From: Ilyomonas sp964249755
Lineage (GTDB): Bacteria > Bacteroidota > Bacteroidia > Chitinophagales > Chitinophagaceae
Reading direction: 5' to 3'
NCBI GenBank assembly: GCA_964249755.1
Contig: CAXUDB010000001.1
Span: forward strand, 744,001 to 808,000
DNA length: 64,000 bases
Part shown: positions 26,367 through 35,281 of the stretch, piece after piece
Layout of the letters: every line of letters begins with the position of its first letter
Position numbering within the stretch: the stretch's first letter is position 1
Position numbers and translations under genes: made by a program
The notes under the pieces: model-generated
The model's input: the letters and a program-made list of their open reading frames with translations, nothing else
Told to the model about the DNA's origin: nothing
The model's database searches: none

Positions 26367-26954
26367 TCAACTTCGATAACTCAAATAATCTTCTATAAAA
26401 TTCCTGAACATGCTCATTGGCAGCAATACCGCATTATAATCTTTTGCGCCTTCATCCCATAACCTGACTTGAATAATCTCATTAAAATAAGGATGAGAAC
26501 GAAACGCTTGTACCTCTTCTTCATTCATTGGGCCACCCTGCCAGCGAAGCGTCTCCACACTTGCCGGAGATAATTTCGCCGCATAGGTTTCATCGGTGGT
26601 TACCAGGTAGCGTTTGGCTGCTACATGCCCATCTACTACCGCGCAAACACGTTCACCAAAGTGGTGTTCTTTCAGGTATTTTGCACCGATGCCTTCATGG
26701 TTAATGGCACCAAAACCGCCCATCTCCTCCGTTTGCTTTTTATGTCCTAACAAATGCCCGATGTCGTGCAGGAAGGCGCCCAAAACCAGCTCGCTGTCTG
26801 CATTCGCCTGCATGGCCAGCATGGCGCATTGCACCATGTGCGAAGTTTGCGTTACCGGCTCGCCATCATAATCGTTGTTGCCATACTGCGCAAACAAATT
26901 CATGATCTCATCGGTCGTTTTTTTCGCGTTCAATTGCTGCTCTTGTTGTGTCAT
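26367..26954 (-). CDS. PhnZ-like HD-domain mixed-valent diiron oxygenase
   Basis: About 195 residues from the ATG at 26954 (an in-frame ATG at 27005 would add 17). Y-D-G-E-P-V-T-Q-T-S-H reproduces the PhnZ spacing of Tyr, Glu (+3) and the first metal His (+10), i.e. Y24/E27/H34 of PhnZ. Then FLHDIGH (HD pair), NHEGIGA and DGHVAAKRYL (metal His), and a late Asp in RLWDEGAK. PhnZ oxidatively cleaves the C-P bond of 2-amino-1-hydroxyethylphosphonate to glycine and phosphate; relatives act on N-trimethyl substrates. The usual partner, the 2-oxoglutarate dioxygenase PhnY, is not in this window. Same strand and cluster as the other phosphonate genes. Confidence 0.85.
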   Translation of the reverse strand: MTQQEQQLNAKKTTDEIMNLFAQYGNNDYDGEPVTQTSHMVQCAMLAMQANADSELVLGAFLHDIGHLLGHKKQTEEMGGFGAINHEGIGAKYLKEHHFGERVCAVVDGHVAAKRYLVTTDETYAAKLSPASVETLRWQGGPMNEEEVQAFRSHPYFNEIIQVRLWDEGAKDYNAVLLPMSMFRNFIEDYLSYRS

Positions 26955-27041
26955 GGTGATTACATCTCCGTATGTCATTATCATGAATATTGAATATTTC
27001 TGCAACGCTGCCTGCTGCTGCGCTACTACTGTCTTTTTTGG

Positions 27042-28121
27042 TTATCGTTTATAAATGCCGGCTATGGGTTGTCCTACTTCATGCTCCGGCTTAAATGTAA
27101 AGCCCAGTAGGGAAGCAATTGTAGCCGCAATCTGCTTTTGGTATAACTGGTTGGGTCCTTTCTGTTCGCCGGTTGCCTTTGTGTCGGGTCCTATTGCGGC
27201 AAACCATATCTGGTTGCTGCCTTGCACCTTCTGACCATGGTCGCGCCATTGGTCTTTTATTTCATCGCCACGTCCATGATCGCAGGTAATAATCAGTGTG
27301 GTTTTGTCCTTGTACTGCGGCAGGCTTTGCAGTGTTGTCCAAAGGTCTTTTATCATCGCATCTTCGGCGTGCGCGCTGCCAAGATACTGGTCGTAATAAC
27401 CGCCGTGTGCAAAGTCGTCCGTTTCATCAAAAGCGATGTACAGCACCTTCGGTTTGTATTCTTTCAGGTATTCTTTCCCGGCAATGTAAGTAAGTACATC
27501 GGGGCGCACACCAATGGGTTTAGTGGTCAGAAATTGTATCTGGTTAATAATATCAAACTGGGGTGATTTGAAAGGCAGAGAGTCTACATCTGAGTTCACA
27601 TAAAGCCCGCTACGCTTGGCGTTCAGGATATAGGGAAATACATCCCACGTGCTGAATGCAGCAACCTTTCCTTCATATCCTTTTTGTTTATTAATGAATT
27701 CTAAGACGTTGGTATTTTTGTTTTCAATCTTATCATTCGAATTCACGGCTGTATCGGGATAACCCGTAAAAATTTCGTTGTAGCCGGGATAAGAAAACCA
27801 ATAGGGGTTGGCGTTGTTGATGAAGTTGCCATAATGGCGATTGCCATACAACTGACCTCCAGAAGCGATTGTACTCCACAAAAAAGGAAACAGCTTTTGT
27901 CTCCGCTCCAATGAATCAGGGCTCCAGAATTTGGTTTTCAGATCAGCGGTGTCATGCGCATATTTTTCGGTGTTAATAAGTACTGAATCGGCGCCGCCAA
28001 ACACTTCCTGCCAGCGCATGCCATCCAGTGTAACGATGACAACATTTTCTGTTTTATGCGACTGAGAAAAAGAAAGGAGACTAATGGTAAGACCTACTGC
28101 AAAGCATACTAATAGCTTCAT
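27042..28121 (-). CDS. Secreted alkaline-phosphatase-superfamily phosphohydrolase
   Basis: 359 residues with a signal peptide (cleavage ~20, SLLSFSQ). Metal-site motifs: VTLDGMRW (~30), SYPGYNEIFTG (nucleophile region, ~110), DETDDFAHGG (~225) and TCDHGRGDE (~275). The fold is shared with nucleotide pyrophosphatases, phosphonoacetate hydrolase and phosphoglyceromutase-like enzymes; the exact reaction cannot be read. It lies between the SusD of the uptake system and the PhnZ-like gene, so it could trim a phosphonate or phosphate ester in the periplasm before inner-membrane uptake (inference). A more distant homologue is at 16960-18189. Confidence 0.82.
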   Translation of the reverse strand: MKLLVCFAVGLTISLLSFSQSHKTENVVIVTLDGMRWQEVFGGADSVLINTEKYAHDTADLKTKFWSPDSLERRQKLFPFLWSTIASGGQLYGNRHYGNFINNANPYWFSYPGYNEIFTGYPDTAVNSNDKIENKNTNVLEFINKQKGYEGKVAAFSTWDVFPYILNAKRSGLYVNSDVDSLPFKSPQFDIINQIQFLTTKPIGVRPDVLTYIAGKEYLKEYKPKVLYIAFDETDDFAHGGYYDQYLGSAHAEDAMIKDLWTTLQSLPQYKDKTTLIITCDHGRGDEIKDQWRDHGQKVQGSNQIWFAAIGPDTKATGEQKGPNQLYQKQIAATIASLLGFTFKPEHEVGQPIAGIYKR

Positions 28122-28289
28122 GAAAGACTGTTTAATTTTGTTTTAAAAATAAGGCAAAACTTAGACAAGGATTGCCTTTGCTTACTGCGAAAATTGAAAT
28201 TGGATGGTTGTGTATCTGCTTGTAAAATGTTGCGTTCTTTTCAACGCTGACAGGGTTTTAAACCCATTCAGCGTTGCGTTGATGGCTTC

Positions 28290-29867
28290 TTATTTCAGTA
28301 TCCACATCACACCATTAATATCATCGTTGCCGCCATACTGAGACTGCAGTGCAGAATTATAATTATCCGTGTTTGCCGAACGCTCACTGCCCGGATATTG
28401 AAACCGCAATGCTATTCTGCTTCCATTGCCTGTGCCCGGTCCGGTAGTGAATTGAGGAACGCCAGTTCTTCTGTAATTGAAGTAAGACAATAAGCCGGAA
28501 TGACGGAACAAGGCTAAATATTCCTGCTGTAAAATCTGCGTTAAGCCGGTTGCGCCGCCGGCATATTTAATGGATGGCTGCGCATAATAAGATGCCCAGC
28601 TGAATGGAATGGTATAGGCATCATAGTTTGCTGTATTTGTTACATCGGTAGAACCGGGACGATAGAAATAAGCCGTGAAAGAACCTTCTAACGGAATGCC
28701 ATACGATTGAATAGAAGATTGAATGCCTTTGACATAATACGACTCTGCATCACCACTGATCCAGCCGCGGTTGATCGCTTCCGCAATGTTGAACTGCAAC
28801 TCAGCATAACCAATCTGTATACTCTTTTCGCCGGTGTAAGTAGAAAAGAAATATTTGCGGTTTAAAAACGAGTATCGCCCTGCGCCTGCCTGCGCATACA
28901 TCACACCCAAATCAAGACCCGGATCTGCGCCTACAAACGCATCAAAGCTGGTGTCCTTTTTACCCAGCGAATCTACCTGGTAACGCGAAGGTTCTGCCGT
29001 TACAAAAGTGCGCGGATCATGCAGTTGCGTAAGCAAACCCAGATAGGTTTTGGATGTGTTTTTACGCGAACCGTCAAAGCCAAATGTGTTGGGGTTGTTG
29101 GGATAAAAATTGGTTGGTGCAATAAACGTATAAGACAGATTATCGCCTTCGTTTTCAAACACCGGAAACTGACCTTTGTTGTTCATTATCGCCGCAAACT
29201 GTTGCTTGATGTTGAGGTCAGCGTCGTTCTCTTTTTTACTTAGCTGTATCAGCAGTCTTATCTTGAATGTGTTTACCGCTTTTTGCCATTTCTTCAAATC
29301 ATTGTTGTAACAAAAATCGCCCTGCAGGTTATTGTCTCCGTTCGCTATCAATGTTGCCAACTCAGTATTGGCAGTATCCAGCATTAGTAAAGATTGTTGA
29401 AATACAAGTTTCTGTGCATCATAAGCAGGCGACAGGTTGGTGGTGCCCTGCAATGATTGGGTAAACGGTATATCACCTGATTGCAGGCTCATCTGCGTAA
29501 AGAAATAAGCTTTAAAAAACTTGCTTAACGCAGCGTATGGATTTAAGTCTGCGGCACCTGCATTCAAAGCTTCTATGTTCATTCTGTCCACATTCTCCAA
29601 TGTGCTGTAATAATTATCTCCTGTACCAAAATCATAACGATTGTTGCCATAATAATCGTAGTTGTACAAATAATACTGGTCTATGATTTCGTCCTGCCCG
29701 TCGGGAGCAACGAACATACTGTTGAGCACGCCATTCAACAACAGAGATGGCGGAACACTGGAGGGCTTGTTTTCATTAATACTTAGCTCCTGGAAGCTTT
29801 TTCTGCAGCTTGTTGCCAGCAACATGATGAAGGCAGGAAGCAGGAGGAATTTATTGATTCGTTTCAT
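28290..29867 (-). CDS. SusD/RagB-family surface lipoprotein (pair 1)
   Basis: 525 residues. Lipoprotein signal with lipobox L-A-T-S-C (C21), then ~SFQELSINENKPSSVPP, and a helical TPR-like SusD fold rich in aromatic residues. It belongs to the nutrient-binding SusD-like lipoprotein branch (PF12771-like) by pattern. SusD caps the cognate SusC on the outer membrane and binds substrate. It is 29 bp after its SusC partner. 169 bp separate it from the secreted phosphatase downstream, including a hairpin at 28243-28275 without T-run, so read-through into the phosphonate genes is possible. Confidence 0.92.
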   Translation of the reverse strand: MKRINKFLLLPAFIMLLATSCRKSFQELSINENKPSSVPPSLLLNGVLNSMFVAPDGQDEIIDQYYLYNYDYYGNNRYDFGTGDNYYSTLENVDRMNIEALNAGAADLNPYAALSKFFKAYFFTQMSLQSGDIPFTQSLQGTTNLSPAYDAQKLVFQQSLLMLDTANTELATLIANGDNNLQGDFCYNNDLKKWQKAVNTFKIRLLIQLSKKENDADLNIKQQFAAIMNNKGQFPVFENEGDNLSYTFIAPTNFYPNNPNTFGFDGSRKNTSKTYLGLLTQLHDPRTFVTAEPSRYQVDSLGKKDTSFDAFVGADPGLDLGVMYAQAGAGRYSFLNRKYFFSTYTGEKSIQIGYAELQFNIAEAINRGWISGDAESYYVKGIQSSIQSYGIPLEGSFTAYFYRPGSTDVTNTANYDAYTIPFSWASYYAQPSIKYAGGATGLTQILQQEYLALFRHSGLLSYFNYRRTGVPQFTTGPGTGNGSRIALRFQYPGSERSANTDNYNSALQSQYGGNDDINGVMWILK

Positions 29868-29895
29868 TATTGTTCGTTGAATGTTTATGGAATAA

Positions 29896-32800
29896 TTAGA
29901 AAACGATGTTTACATTAAAGCCATACCGGCGCACCGTAGGCGATTGTAACTGCGTTAAAGAAGTAGCATAGTTGTACTGGTCTAAATCCACATCTTTAAA
30001 GCGCTTGTCTTTGTAGAAATACAACAGGTTTCTGCCCACTAACGATAACGACACTTTACTCATAAAACTTCCTTTCAGCCAGGCAGCAGGAAGATCATAA
30101 CCTAACGTTACTTCGCGTAGCTTGGCAAACGTTTTACTCATCAGGTTGGCTTCATCAACGTTGTAATATTTACTAACATAGTCCTGCACCAGTGCCGGTG
30201 TAGTATTGGGTGTAAACGAAAGGTCTTTATAGTTAGTAACCTCGCCGGTAGTAGAGTTATAGTTAGGTGATGCGCCATTCGAAATCTGCACGCCTTCACC
30301 AATGTATGAGCCTTTATAATTCGGATCGGCACCGGGGTTATTATTCGGCCCGTAGTTCAGCCAATCCTGGTAGCGTGCTTCGCCCAGTGCGCCTTCTACC
30401 GTTTCAATGTTTCTGCCGCCGCGCATGGTTTTGTTCCGCATATAATCTACCGTTACGCCGCCTACGCTGCCGTCAAACTGGAAGCCCAGCGAGATACCTT
30501 TATAGTTGAACTTATTATAAACACTCCATGCAAAATCTGCATTGAGATTGCCGAGTTTCTGATTGCCGACAGACAAAGGCTTGCCGGCCGCATCGTTGAT
30601 GATTTGACCATCCTGTGTTCTTACGAATTTACTTCCGTAGAAGGCATCTACGCGGTTGCTGTAATAATCTGAGTAGTCCGGTGTTCCGTTTTTAGCCGCA
30701 TCTGCTTTCAGTTGGCTACGGGTATCATCTGTTACAAAATAGCCGTTATAAATCAACTGACCCGGAGGCAGTTCAGTAAACTTATCCTGGAAGGTTGACC
30801 AGTTTACCAACACATTCCACATTAAGTTTTTACTCTTAATAGGAGTTCCTGTTAATGTTAGTTCCAGTCCTGTTTTCTTTGTCTTCAATGCATTGATAAA
30901 ATAATAATCGAAGCCGCTGGCAGAAGATACTGGGTTCTGCAAAATGCGTGGACCATCTATATACTGAAAGCCCGTAGCACTGAAGCCCAACCTGTTTTTC
31001 ATGAAGCGAACATCGAAGCCAACTTCATAGTTAACGCGGTTAAAAGTTTTGATATTCGGGTCATACAAATTGCTGGTATAATAAGCCGCTGTTTGATTGT
31101 TATAAGGCTTGCTGGTAGAGTAAACGGAAGCCAGCGAATAATCGGGTCCGCCATATGGCGATTGATATAAGCTGCCATAATCAAGCGGGTTATCGAACAG
31201 TGAATTGCCCGAAGGTCCGGCACCTAAAGCTGTAATAGAATTGAATGGAGCGGGCCCGATGGTTGAAGAGGTCGCATCGCCATGCACTGTTGCATAAGAG
31301 CCTCTTACTTTCAGGAATGAAATGGCGGTTGGCAAATGAGTATAATCCGACAAAACCGTTGCAAACGACACGCTGGGATAGAAATAAGAGTTATGCAGGT
31401 TCAACGCAGATGTTTTATCTACGCGCCCTGTGGTCGAGATGGTGAGATATTTACCCAGCGAAGCATCGAGTGAATAATAAGCACTCGCCACTCTTAAATC
31501 AGAAGAAAAGGAGGATGCCTGAATCGGGTTCTTTGAGTTAGAAAAAGCATACACGCCCGGCACATTCAGGTAGTCGGTAGAAGTCCAGTTAGAATTGTAT
31601 TTCAGGGTGCGGATATTGCCACCCACCAAACCGGAAAGATTCAAAAACCGCTTTACTGTGTAGTTATAATTTACCAATAGTTCCGTGTTGTTTTCAAACA
31701 GCGAACGACGGTCTTCGCGGTAGTCGCCTTGGTTACCTTCCCTGCCATAAGGGTGTGCAGAGTAAGGCATTTTTTCAGTGCGCAATAAATCATAAGTGGT
31801 CACCTGCGTACGAACGGTGGTGTTGATATGATCATCAATTTGATAGTTGGCAGATACGTATCCGTACAGGTCGTTTTTATAATGTCCGCGCAACCATTCA
31901 TTCACCTGAAACCAGGGGTTATGATAACGCTGGTATTCGGCAAAAACAGATTGTGTTCCTACCTTGCCCGGTTGCCATTCGCCTTTAATATCCGGTGCAT
32001 CCACATCCCAGTCGGCACCCGTCCAGATGGCGATGTTATAGATCAAACTATTCGGTCCATAATCCACGTCCGGAAAGTTGGGTGTGTACTGGCGGTTATA
32101 GTTCATGTTCGCCTCTAGCCTCAGCTTTTTGGTTGGGCTATAAGAGGTGTACATATTGAAGTTAGAAATGTTCAGATAATTATTCGGAATGGTGCTTTGT
32201 TGGTAAGAATGCGAAGCCGATAAACGAACATTATAGTTGTCGCCGGAAGCCGAGAGTGCGATGTTGTCTGTCGTTTGGAAACCTGTGCGCAGAAAGCGTT
32301 TCAGGTTGTCTTTGCCACGCGCCACATAAGGCGTTCCCTGTCGCACACCTGTTGCCGGGTCAATAGGGCTATCATACTGCGGAATCAACTGACCATTGAA
32401 GTAAGGACCCCACACGTCATAGTCGCCATCCACGCCGCCCGGTGCGCCGCCTTTGCCGTTTACAAACTGGTAGTATGTATTCTCTCCGGCACCATACAGG
32501 TCCTGCGTTCTGGGAAAAGCGAGATAGCCCGCGTCAATTGAATTGGTACTATTTAATTCTACTGTAAAACCCTTTCTCTTTGTTCCTTTTTTTGTAGTAA
32601 TTAAAATAGCACCAAACTGGGCACGACTGCCATACAAGGCTGCGGCTGAAGGTCCTTTTAAAATGGTATAAGATTCAATATCGTCGGGGCTAATATTCCA
32701 CGTGTCCGACGATATAGGAATACCGTCCACCACATACAACGTAATCTCATTACCGCGCAGCAACACCGTTGGTTTGCGCAACAGTTCAGCAGAAGGTCCA

Positions 32801-33267
32801 ACCGACAAACCGGCTACTTTGCCCGTTAATCCTGTAATCGGGTTTTGGTCGCGCGCCTTCACCAGGTCTTCGCCCTTCACTTCCTGCACAGCGTAGCCAA
32901 TGCGTTTTACTTCCTTGCGAATGCCGAGTGCGGTTACCACCACATCATTCAACTGCGTTGCCTGTGCGGCTAATTGCACCGTAAGGTAATCGCCGGTTAC
33001 CGGTATGGTTTTGCTCTGAAAACCAACAAATGAAATGACAAGTTCATCATTCATTCTTGCCTTGATAGAAAAGATGCCATCGCCGTTGGTTGTGGTCGCC
33101 ACACTTCCGTTCTGTACCGAAACGGTAGCTCCAACGACGGCCTCTTGGGTAGCAGAGTCGGTAATCTTACCGCTGACCGTAAGCGTTTGTGCCTGGAGAG
33201 CCTGATGAAAAAGAAAAAATAGCAAGGAGAGAAATACTCCCTTCGTCAGTGAGTAATGGTGCTTCAT
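29896..33267 (-). CDS. SusC/RagA-family TonB-linked outer-membrane transporter (pair 1)
   Basis: 1123 residues. Signal peptide ~1-26 (..FHQALQA), carboxypeptidase-regulatory-like beta domain ~28-110 (VSGKITDSATQEAVVGATV), TonB plug ~115-230 starting DVVVTALGIRKEVKRIGYA (SusC-type TonB-region) and containing VLLRGNEITLYVVDGIP, then a ~22-strand barrel ending VRRYGFNVNIVF with terminal Phe. Imports a substrate bound by the adjacent SusD, powered by TonB. The ligand is unknown; the cluster downstream suggests phosphonate-bearing compounds (inference). Confidence 0.95.
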   Translation of the reverse strand: MKHHYSLTKGVFLSLLFFLFHQALQAQTLTVSGKITDSATQEAVVGATVSVQNGSVATTTNGDGIFSIKARMNDELVISFVGFQSKTIPVTGDYLTVQLAAQATQLNDVVVTALGIRKEVKRIGYAVQEVKGEDLVKARDQNPITGLTGKVAGLSVGPSAELLRKPTVLLRGNEITLYVVDGIPISSDTWNISPDDIESYTILKGPSAAALYGSRAQFGAILITTKKGTKRKGFTVELNSTNSIDAGYLAFPRTQDLYGAGENTYYQFVNGKGGAPGGVDGDYDVWGPYFNGQLIPQYDSPIDPATGVRQGTPYVARGKDNLKRFLRTGFQTTDNIALSASGDNYNVRLSASHSYQQSTIPNNYLNISNFNMYTSYSPTKKLRLEANMNYNRQYTPNFPDVDYGPNSLIYNIAIWTGADWDVDAPDIKGEWQPGKVGTQSVFAEYQRYHNPWFQVNEWLRGHYKNDLYGYVSANYQIDDHINTTVRTQVTTYDLLRTEKMPYSAHPYGREGNQGDYREDRRSLFENNTELLVNYNYTVKRFLNLSGLVGGNIRTLKYNSNWTSTDYLNVPGVYAFSNSKNPIQASSFSSDLRVASAYYSLDASLGKYLTISTTGRVDKTSALNLHNSYFYPSVSFATVLSDYTHLPTAISFLKVRGSYATVHGDATSSTIGPAPFNSITALGAGPSGNSLFDNPLDYGSLYQSPYGGPDYSLASVYSTSKPYNNQTAAYYTSNLYDPNIKTFNRVNYEVGFDVRFMKNRLGFSATGFQYIDGPRILQNPVSSASGFDYYFINALKTKKTGLELTLTGTPIKSKNLMWNVLVNWSTFQDKFTELPPGQLIYNGYFVTDDTRSQLKADAAKNGTPDYSDYYSNRVDAFYGSKFVRTQDGQIINDAAGKPLSVGNQKLGNLNADFAWSVYNKFNYKGISLGFQFDGSVGGVTVDYMRNKTMRGGRNIETVEGALGEARYQDWLNYGPNNNPGADPNYKGSYIGEGVQISNGASPNYNSTTGEVTNYKDLSFTPNTTPALVQDYVSKYYNVDEANLMSKTFAKLREVTLGYDLPAAWLKGSFMSKVSLSLVGRNLLYFYKDKRFKDVDLDQYNYATSLTQLQSPTVRRYGFNVNIVF

Positions 33268-33433
33268 AAAAGAGGAGATTTAAAGCAGCAAAACTCAACG
33301 GCGTATGTTAACGCACTGTTATTGGAAGATTACGGATGTGTGATGTTTGTGTAAACAGAATGTTGCGTATAGTTATGATGAGCGAAAAACGGAAGCACAA
33401 TTATTCGGAAGAAAAGATAAAAATCAAAAGTTC

Positions 33434-33461
33434 CGTCACTGCGAGGAACGAAGCAGTCTAT
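33434..33461. repeat. Dispersed intergenic repeat (GTCACTGCGAGG..GAAGCAGTCT type)
   Basis: CGTCACTGCGAGGAACGAAG then CAGTCT matches a short repeat that I know from intergenic regions of many bacteria, commonly as CGTCATTGCGAGG..CGAAGCAATCT. A degenerate copy is at 26206-26240. Confidence 0.45.
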
Positions 33462-33472
33462 GAATGTAAATT

Positions 33473-33497
33473 AAAAGCCAGACTTAGTCTGGCTTTT
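33473..33497 (-). terminator. Terminator after SusCD pair 2
   Basis: AAAAGCCAGAC (33473-33483) and GTCTGGCTTTT (33487-33497), a perfect 11-bp stem with a 3-base loop and T runs on both sides. It ends the SusC2-SusD2 transcript on the minus strand, ~180 bp after the SusD2 stop. Confidence 0.8.
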
Positions 33498-33673
33498 ATA
33501 ACCGCCCCAATCTACCCAAACAATAAAGAATATTAAGCTTCCCTTCGGCGCAATGTTTTATCTGTATAAGTGTATTGGCTATAAAGCATTGTGTTTTGAA
33601 CAGGTTTTTCTCTCAAGCCTTCTAAAGTCCTTTCCTTAATCATGAGGCGCGTTGGCTTCATCAGCAGTGATAC

Positions 33674-35254
33674 TTACTGCACATCCCACCACACACGACT
33701 CGTGATCTTATCGCCGCCCTCTAAGCTGGCAACAGCCGCATTATAATTTGCCGAGTTCACCTGCTTGTCAACTGTTGAATAAGCCATCCGCCGCGGTATC
33801 GCGCCCGATGATTGACTGCCCGGGTAAGAAACCGGCACCAACGCCGGGTAACCGGTGCGGCGATAATTGCTCCAGGCTTCATACTCGTTAAAAAAGGTTT
33901 CCACCCAATACTGGGTATTAATCATAGATAAGCCGTTCGTCGCTTTGTAAGGATGGCTGGAGTAATACGTTTCTGCAGCATCATCGTCAATCGCGCCGTC
34001 ATCACCATAAGCAGATAGCTCAGTAATGGCAGCGACAACCGCATTGTGATAATGCACTTCCGCATCGCCAATATTCCAACGGGCAGCTGCATCGGCCAGC
34101 AGAAATTCAGACTGCGCATACGTCAATACCAAGGTAGGAGCCGTGGCATTAAACAGGATAGGACTCGGTCTTGAATACAGGTTGAGATTACCGAGATAAC
34201 CCGGATAATTCTGAATGCCATTTGCTCCGTTGCCGGCATTGTACCCATTGGGCAAGCCAACCTGGTCTGCCGTATCGGAAGACCCGCCGGCGGGATTATC
34301 GCCAGGCTGATAATCTTCCGGATAGACATAAGCAAACACCGGCAACCGCGGATCTTTATTTTTCTTTAAATGATCAATAAAGGTTTGGCTGAGTTGACCG
34401 GACAACTGGATGTCGCCATCTTCCCCGATACCGCGATAAATACGGTTAATGGTAAGCGGGTCGTTCGTGCCATGATAAACAATCGCATTATCATCATTGC
34501 TTTCCATGGTTTGTCCTTCCACCTGTTCTACATACGACTTTGCGGTTTCGGGATCTACTTTTGTGAGCCGCATGGCGATGCGCAGCAATAAGCTGTTGCC
34601 AAATTTTTTCCATTCACCAATCTGGTCATCTCTGTTGGCATAAAACATATCGCCAACCGGTAAATCGCCATCTTCATCTAAACTATCAACAGCTTCTGAT
34701 ACTTCTTTCAGCAAATCGGTATAGATATCCTGCTGCTTATCATACGGCGGAAAATAAACTGACTGATGATAGGCTTGGCCCGCCTGGAAGTAAGGCACAT
34801 CGCCATACACATCGGTAATGCGCTGAAATACCAATGCCTTCATAATTCGCGAAACCTGGTGCAGGTTGTTGTATTGTGGCTTACCTGTTGTTGTTGTATA
34901 GAGATCCACCACATCTTTCACTGCATCGGTATAAGTATGGTCGAAAAAAGAACCCCAGCCACCCGGACTAAAACTGTACTTATCTCCAAAGAAGTAGCCT
35001 GAAGTAGAAGCCCAATGCTGAATAAAACATCCTGCGCCCTGTATCTCCGTTTCTTCTACTTCAATGCCATTATCAGAACTGCCGGTATAAAAAAGCTGCG
35101 TGGCAGACAGCATATTGTTGGGATCAAACTGATCAACCGATACTGAGTTGGGATCGGTATTCGTTTGCAATAAATCTTTTTTGCAGGAAGCAAAAAGGAG
35201 CAATAAAAAAGTGCCGGAAACTATATAAGAAAAGTGCGATTTCATGTTATACAT
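33674..35254 (-). CDS. SusD/RagB-family surface lipoprotein (pair 2)
   Basis: 526 residues; the start may be at residue 4 (MKSHFSYIVS). Lipobox L-F-A-S-C, then KKDLLQTNTDPNSVSVDQFDP, the NTDPN start typical of nutrient-binding SusD-like lipoproteins, and the later VQRITDVYGDVPYF motif. It follows SusC2 by 27 bp. Expected on the cell surface as the lid of SusC2. Substrate not known. Confidence 0.93.
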   Translation of the reverse strand: MYNMKSHFSYIVSGTFLLLLFASCKKDLLQTNTDPNSVSVDQFDPNNMLSATQLFYTGSSDNGIEVEETEIQGAGCFIQHWASTSGYFFGDKYSFSPGGWGSFFDHTYTDAVKDVVDLYTTTTGKPQYNNLHQVSRIMKALVFQRITDVYGDVPYFQAGQAYHQSVYFPPYDKQQDIYTDLLKEVSEAVDSLDEDGDLPVGDMFYANRDDQIGEWKKFGNSLLLRIAMRLTKVDPETAKSYVEQVEGQTMESNDDNAIVYHGTNDPLTINRIYRGIGEDGDIQLSGQLSQTFIDHLKKNKDPRLPVFAYVYPEDYQPGDNPAGGSSDTADQVGLPNGYNAGNGANGIQNYPGYLGNLNLYSRPSPILFNATAPTLVLTYAQSEFLLADAAARWNIGDAEVHYHNAVVAAITELSAYGDDGAIDDDAAETYYSSHPYKATNGLSMINTQYWVETFFNEYEAWSNYRRTGYPALVPVSYPGSQSSGAIPRRMAYSTVDKQVNSANYNAAVASLEGGDKITSRVWWDVQ

Positions 35255-35281
35255 TTTAGACTTGGTTAATGGGACTATCCA

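Larger units (their letters stand above)
33268..33673. other. Intergenic region between the two SusCD pairs
   Basis: 406 bp without a gene. It carries the dispersed repeat at 33434-33461 and the terminator at 33473-33497; the promoter of pair 1 should lie at 33268-33430 on the minus strand, but I could not fix a convincing TTG/TAnnTTTG pair. No ECF sigma or anti-sigma gene is present next to these SusC genes. Confidence 0.4.

Noticed and set aside
28243..28275. Hairpin AACGCTGA...TCAGCGTT after SusD pair 1 as terminator
   Set aside because: Long stem but no T-run on the minus strand; kept only as a possible attenuator.
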